Below, in pieces: positions 19,512-23,528 of a stretch of DNA of 23,528 nucleotides. The DNA is taken from assembly GCA_001969505.1 (NCBI GenBank), contig LSSK01000032.1, positions 2,583 to 26,110 of the forward strand, written 5' to 3'. Source of the stretch: Zancudomyces culisetae (lineage: Eukaryota > Kickxellomycota > Harpellomycetes > Harpellales > Legeriomycetaceae). The stretch's first letter is position 1. Each line of letters starts with the position of its first letter. Below the pieces are notes generated by a model. The model was given only the letters and a program-made list of their open reading frames with translations, was not told the DNA's origin and ran no database searches. Made by a program: the position numbers and the translations under genes.

Positions 19512-19967
19512 TGTCATGATCCAATCATGACATTTTGGGGAATCCCAAAATTATTTCGTTTTTGGGGCAAAACAAAACGAAATTAATTTTGGGAAAAAAC
19601 CAAAATAAAATTAATTTTGGGAAAAAACCAAAATAAAATTTAATTTGGGTAAAATCAAAATTAACCACATTTTGAGAAAAATGAAATTATCCACATTTTG
19701 GGTAAACCAAAATTGGTTCACATTCTTTTTCAATTTCCCAACCCCCAACTCATTATTAAATTACATTATATATCGAGTTGTGCTGTTTGATTCATGCCTA
19801 GTTATTTATTGTAGTTAAATTATATTTGAATTTAAAGTGAGTTTTAAAACTATAAATACTTAGTGATTTTATTGTAAAGATCTTTAGCAATAAAATAACA
19901 ACTTCTTTAACTATAGTTTTCGACAATAAATTAAATAATAATATCACTCAGTTTTCAAGTCCTGACA
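19512..19967 (+). mobile_element. Solo LTR (456 bases) inserted in RT of element B
   Basis: It begins TGTCATGATCC and ends AGTCCTGACA, giving TGTCA/TGACA terminal inverted repeats, with a 5-bp target duplication. The first 21 bases form a perfect 9-bp palindrome around CCA. TATAAATA (19851-19858) and AATAAA (19889-19894) suggest a plus-strand promoter and polyadenylation signal. The left half contains repeated blocks of the AATTTTGGG type. No gag or pol sequence is present. The start is close to that of the solo LTR at 7193, which suggests related families. Confidence 0.88.
19583..19638 (+). repeat. Two perfect 28-bp tandem repeats inside the solo LTR
   Basis: TTAATTTTGGG followed by AAAAAACCAAAATAAAA occurs at 19583-19610 and identically at 19611-19638, with a third diverged partial unit to about 19665. 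Each unit contains TTTTGG and CCAAAA, a short inverted pair. Confidence 0.9.
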
Positions 19968-19972
19968 CCAAA

Positions 19973-22175
19973 GTTCTTGCAAACAGATTACAAAGGGTTA
20001 TGAAAGACATAATACACCTTAGTCAATGCGGATTTGTCAAGGGCCGATCAATAATGGATAACATCCTGTTGAAAAAGTTCATTATTGATGGAGGTAGACA
20101 AAAAAATAATTGTATTGATGGATACGTAGTAATGTTGGATCAGGAAAAGGCTTATGATAGGGTAGATTGGGGGTATATGTACAGATGCCTCACAAAAATG
20201 GGCATCGGTACCGGCTTCACTAGATATCTTAAAGCCATATATACGGGAGCTAAGACAAGAGTAAAGATCAATGGCGGACTTACAGAACCCATGGAGATCA
20301 CCAGAGGTCTCCGTCAGGGTGACCCACTGTCACCGTTGCTTTATAACATAGTTATAGAACCTTTATTGGTATACCTGCGAGCCATGCTCAAAGGTTTGAA
20401 GACAACTGGACTCAAATTCAGGACATCTGCATACGCGGATGACATATCTGTAGGTATTAGTGATAAAGATGATGCAGATATCCTTGAAATGGGACTGGAG
20501 CTGCATTGCAAGGCATCTAATGCAAGGGTTAATCGCGGTAAAACATTAGCCATCAGCATCGGAAAACCATCTGCCATTGATGGGTTTTACTCTGTGTTGG
20601 ATAAGGAAGCAAATTTCAGATACTTGGGAATCACTTTTAACTCTTATGGAATTAACCAAAAATTTATGGAGGACAAGCTGCTCTCGGATATAGACGCAAA
20701 GGTTAAAATACTAAGCAAGAGGCATCTATCAATATCCGGTAAGGTACTACTAACAAATACTCTTTTACTATCTAAGGTTTGGTTCAGTGCCCAGGTCATA
20801 CCGTTTGGAAAGCATTTCAGGGATAAACTCAAAAGAATAGTCAAGAATTTTATTTGGAACGGTAAAAAATCAAGAATTGGGATCTAAAAACTTGAACTCC
20901 CGGAGGATTTGGGTGGTTGGGGACTAACCCCCATTGATTCCCAGTTGAATTCCTTGTTTTTCAAATGGGGATTTGATTTTATTTCGAGGTTAATGGAAAA
21001 TATTGAAAATTGCAAATTTTTGTGGCAAGAAATAGCGGAAAACCAATTTAACTAAGCAATTAATTCAAAAAAATATGATTGCGGTGAAATTGAGCTCTTA
21101 GACGCTTATTTTGGTGAAATAATATCTCAAAAAGTGCCAAAAACGGATTATTTCTGTTCAAAATTTGCCAATTTATACGAAAAATTCATTAATATCGATA
21201 TTACAAACGTTAAAAATTGGGAATTTAATGAACAAAAATTTCTAAGCGTTAATTTTGTTAAGAATTTGATTGATATATCACTGTACAAAAAAGATATATT
21301 ATTATTGAAGCAATTGGGTATAAAAAATTTTGAGTAACGTTGATATATCAAAATATTCAATTGAAATTGGATCGAAATCAAAGGAATTTTATTTAAGTAA
21401 AATCGATGAACAAAATTTTTTTAGGACTGAAATTGAAGCAAAACTAACCAGGATACAAAAAGGGAAGCTGTCCATTTTGGATAGTGTAGAATGGTCCTAC
21501 ACAACAAAGTTGGCACGGCGATACCTAGAGGGTCATCTTGTAGCAACAGAGCAAAGGAAAAAAGTAGAGCCAAACTACAAGAAAATGGGGATAGAAATTA
21601 ACAGTATAGAGAGCTTTAGCTGGAAAAATATACGAACATTGAATGTACAGCCAAAAATTAAATGTTTCTTAAGGCTAATGTACCATGGTGGCATCATAAC
21701 AGGAAAGGACATAAAAACATGGAACAGAAGTTGCGGAAAAATATATGGCGATAGTCGCTGTAGCTTTTGTAAGATGGACGAAGAAGACTACAAACATATG
21801 CTATACGACTGTAGTCGAATGCAAGAATATTGGAAGAAGATAAGCGAATTTATTGAAGGAGGTGAAGATGAAAACAGAACAGAAAACAATATAACTATAC
21901 AAGATATCTATAATATGTTTAATAAATATAAAGGAAAAATACCCGGAAGTAATATTGTACATGCACTGGCAATATGGAACATTCACCGCGCTCGAACCGA
22001 AAGCTCGTTGTCGAATGTCAACCTAACCGGGACGGAACTGTTTCACCGTTTTCGTGGAATGCTTCGAGCAAAAATTGACCAAGATTATAAATACCAAACG
22101 CTCAACAGATTTAAACGAACATGGCTTAAAGCCAAATGTTCGTGGTTCTCTATTGAGCCAGGAGAGGAAATATAA
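19973..22175 (+). pseudogene. ORF2 of element B, second part: RT core and C-terminal knuckle
   Basis: Directly after the duplication the RT resumes with VLANRLQRV, then HLSQCGFVKGRSIMDN, the first catalytic Asp in MLDQEKAYDRVDW, GLRQGDPLSPLLYNIVI, the catalytic AYADD box (Asp codons 20438-20443) and FRYLGITF. KLSKRHLSISGKVLL-type thumb sequence follows and the frame meets a TAA at 20885-20887, then another near 21052, but stays open otherwise to 21336. A one-base shift near 21325 leads into the last frame, with the knuckle CSFCKMDEEDYKHMLYDC (about 21759-21812) and HALAIWNIHRART, ending TAA 22173-22175. Polymerase motifs are all intact. The enzyme would copy element RNA at the target nick. 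Confidence 0.9.
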
Positions 22176-22354
22176 ATCAATGAATAGTCTTATCGTCCTT
22201 TTCGTTTTACTTTTTTAACCTATATTGAGCGTATCAAGTATATATTTTTTTAGAGAAATTTAAAACTTTGGAATAATTTTTAGTTAGGGAAATGCTTATA
22301 CCTAGAAAAATTTTATTTATGAAATATAAATAAATTTAAGTTAAAAAAAAAAAA
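22176..22354 (+). other. 3' UTR and A12 tail of element B
   Basis: Noncoding, AT-rich, ending in twelve As (22343-22354) immediately before the right copy of the target duplication. Confidence 0.8.
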
Positions 22355-22367
22355 CTAAATCATTACG
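22353..22367 (+). repeat. Right target-site duplication of element B
   Basis: Matches 16072-16086 exactly (AACTAAATCATTACG). Bases after the two copies differ (AATACAG on the left, being element B; GATATTA on the right, being flank). Confidence 0.85.
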
Positions 22368-22398
22368 GATATTAAAAACTAGTTTAATGTCATTTATA

Positions 22399-22905
22399 AG
22401 AGGCTGGCAAAGTTGGAGACAATAGATGAAAAGTTTAAGAAAAAGTGACCATTTTGTATATAAAAAATAGCGCAGAAACCATTGAGCACATGTTACTGGA
22501 CTGTAAATACTGGGCTGGAGTTAGGTATAAAACTCTGGAACGTATCCCAGATATGACAATTATAGGAAGTGGGAAGAGAGGTAGTAATGAAGGATGGCAA
22601 ATTTTTTTGTAGGGTGACTCATTGGAGGGGAGTCAAAAAGAATAGTTACTCTCACCGTTAAGAAGAGAGAAACCGAAGCACCGTCTTTGGTTGAGCTGGT
22701 AACGGCACAATTTTTGGACGGAATATGTCGAACGAGGATGAAAATCTTAGACCGACTCAGACTTGAAATAACCTTCTTGAACCAACGCCCGGTGGGTATG
22801 GAGTCCCTAGAGGGACGAAGGAGAATTGGTTAAGTAGATATTTTATAGAATTATTTTTTGTAGTTTTATGTGATATTTATTTAATAAGTTAGTTAAACTA
22901 AAAAC
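22399..22905 (+). mobile_element. 5'-truncated second copy of element A
   Basis: From AGAGGCTGGCAAAGTTGG onward this follows 15540-16035 with few differences, covering the C-terminal knuckle, the end of ORF2 and the 3' UTR. Truncation at the 5' side is typical of incomplete reverse transcription. One knuckle Cys codon is TGA here (near 22446) and a two-base change follows. It ends in a degraded A-rich stretch (AACTAAAAACAAAC) instead of a clean tail. No clear target duplication was found. Confidence 0.88.
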
Positions 22906-23022
22906 AAACCATTTTACTAAATAAGTTATAAAATTAAGATTATGGAATTAGCACGGCTGGAATAACAGAAAATATTTAAACCAAGAATACACTTTTGGCT
23001 TGGGATACTTTCAGCCTATCGA
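22906..23022. other. Short spacer
   Basis: Noncoding sequence between the element A fragment and the stop codon of the minus-strand gene. On the minus strand it would be that gene's 3' flank; no clear polyadenylation signal was picked out. Confidence 0.5.
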
Positions 23023-23528
23023 TTATTTTCCACCAGCAGTTGGCTTTGGAGCGGCGGCTGATGCAGCGGCTGGTGCGGCAGCTGGTGGTGTAGACTCCTT
23101 AATTGCCTTTCTTAATTTTCTGTAGCTTTTCAAGGTGCCAGTACTTTTAAGGTTGGCGAATGCCTTCTTGAGCTCATCAAATACTGGATCGCTGAAAAGC
23201 TTGTTTACACGTGCTCTCTTGGATCTGAGGCATCTGCTGCACTTCTTGCATGCATCTTCTTCTGGCTACTCTGAACAAGCACTTTCTGAATTTTCTCTTG
23301 CATCTTCTAACTCTTCTTGATCCTCTGCGTTTTCCGGCAGCCAACTCATTTCCTAAAGCTCCATCGCAGGACTCGTTTGAATACTCACTATTGTTCTCAG
23401 CGTAGGTTAGGTCACCCAGGTTTTGGATCCAATCTCCATTGCTGTTGTTGGTGTTTTCGTTTTGGTTGAAAGCAATACCTTCATTTCCAGACCCATCAAT
23501 TTGATTATCAAATTGACGTACTGAATTT
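23023..23528 (-). pseudogene. Unrecognised acidic/basic protein with Ala-Pro-rich tail, broken and truncated by window
   Basis: On the minus strand, from the window edge, an open frame reads Asn-rich sequence (FNQNENTNNSNGDWIQNL, then LTYAENNSEYSNESCDGAL). Between about 23352 and 23270 the frame must change to one encoding ENAEDQEELEDARENSESA, which meets a TAG at 23266-23268. It continues as DACKKCSRCLRSKRARVNKL, then FDELKKAFANLKS and SYRKLRKAIKEST, and ends in a tail of Ala and Pro (PPAAAPAAASAAAPKPTAGG), stop 23023-23025. GC content is clearly above the surroundings. The family is not recognised; the Cys-X2-Cys and basic cluster could bind nucleic acid, but that is a guess. A host gene that has decayed is the likeliest reading. 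An intron spanning the frame change and stop is an alternative. Confidence 0.55.

Larger units (their letters stand above)
19507..19972. repeat. CCAAA target duplication flanking the solo LTR in element B
   Basis: CCAAA occurs at 19507-19511 and 19968-19972, on either side of a TG...CA segment. The ORF2 frame before the first copy and the frame after the second are in register once the LTR and one copy are discounted. Confidence 0.9.
16087..22354 (+). mobile_element. Non-LTR retrotransposon B (L1-like), full length with target duplication
   Basis: The 6268-base segment lies between two copies of CTAAATCATTACG and ends in twelve As, as expected for target-primed reverse transcription. It has an A-rich 5' UTR, ORF1 with a CCHC knuckle, a hairpin-forming inter-ORF region, and ORF2 with endonuclease, RT of the RPISL type and a C-terminal Cys/His knuckle. 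A 456-base solo LTR interrupts ORF2. Gene order and motifs are L1/Tx1-like. ORFs carry only a handful of lesions, fewer than in element A, so this insertion is probably younger. Confidence 0.9.

Noticed and set aside
1-23528. CRISPR arrays, bacterial operons, Shine-Dalgarno sites, rRNA genes
   Set aside because: No regular short repeats with spacers, no prokaryotic gene organisation and no rRNA-like sequence were seen; element types are eukaryotic.

Overview
The window is eukaryotic, AT-rich, and almost entirely made of transposable elements and decayed genes. Every protein-coding stretch longer than about 300 codons carries frameshifts or in-frame stops. The mix is: a chromodomain-bearing Ty3/gypsy element, solo LTRs, a Tc1-like DD34E element, two unrelated non-LTR retrotransposons, and a tandem pair of broken trypsin-like serine protease genes. 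This suits a large, repeat-rich genome. An early-diverging fungus with expanded secreted trypsins (for example an insect-associated Entomophthorales-type fungus) is a plausible source, but that is inference; nothing here fixes the species.

Layout. 1-6206: a chromovirus-type LTR retrotransposon, cut on the left by the window edge, with gag, protease, a long Asn/Lys/Thr-rich linker, RT, RNase H, integrase and a degenerate chromodomain between two diverged LTRs. 6255-7840 (minus): a trypsin-like protease pseudogene. All three catalytic-triad positions appear lost, and the gene is split by a solo LTR (7193-7599) flanked by ATTAG. 8484-9418: a broken Tc1-like transposase. 9720-10437 (minus): part of a second trypsin-like pseudogene that shares an AT-rich, intron-like segment with the first. 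About 10450-16051: non-LTR element A (ORF1 with zinc knuckle; ORF2 with endonuclease, RT and a C-terminal Cys/His knuckle; A12 tail). 16087-22354: non-LTR element B, L1-like, bounded by a clear target-site duplication (CTAAATCATTACG). Its inter-ORF region holds a 37-bp inverted repeat ending 16 bases before the ORF2 ATG, and its RT is interrupted by a 456-bp solo LTR with a CCAAA duplication. 22399-22905: a 5'-truncated second copy of element A. 23023-23528 (minus): the C-terminal part of an unrecognised acidic/basic protein with an Ala/Pro-rich tail, also broken.

Insertion order can be read from the nesting. Element B landed just downstream of element A, and a solo LTR then landed in element B. 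Independently, another solo LTR landed in the first trypsin gene. The most unusual signals are the trypsin pair with its shared intron-like segment, the hairpin beside ORF2 of element B, a tRNA-like pol III cassette antisense in ORF1 of element A, and coding lesions shared by both copies of element A.
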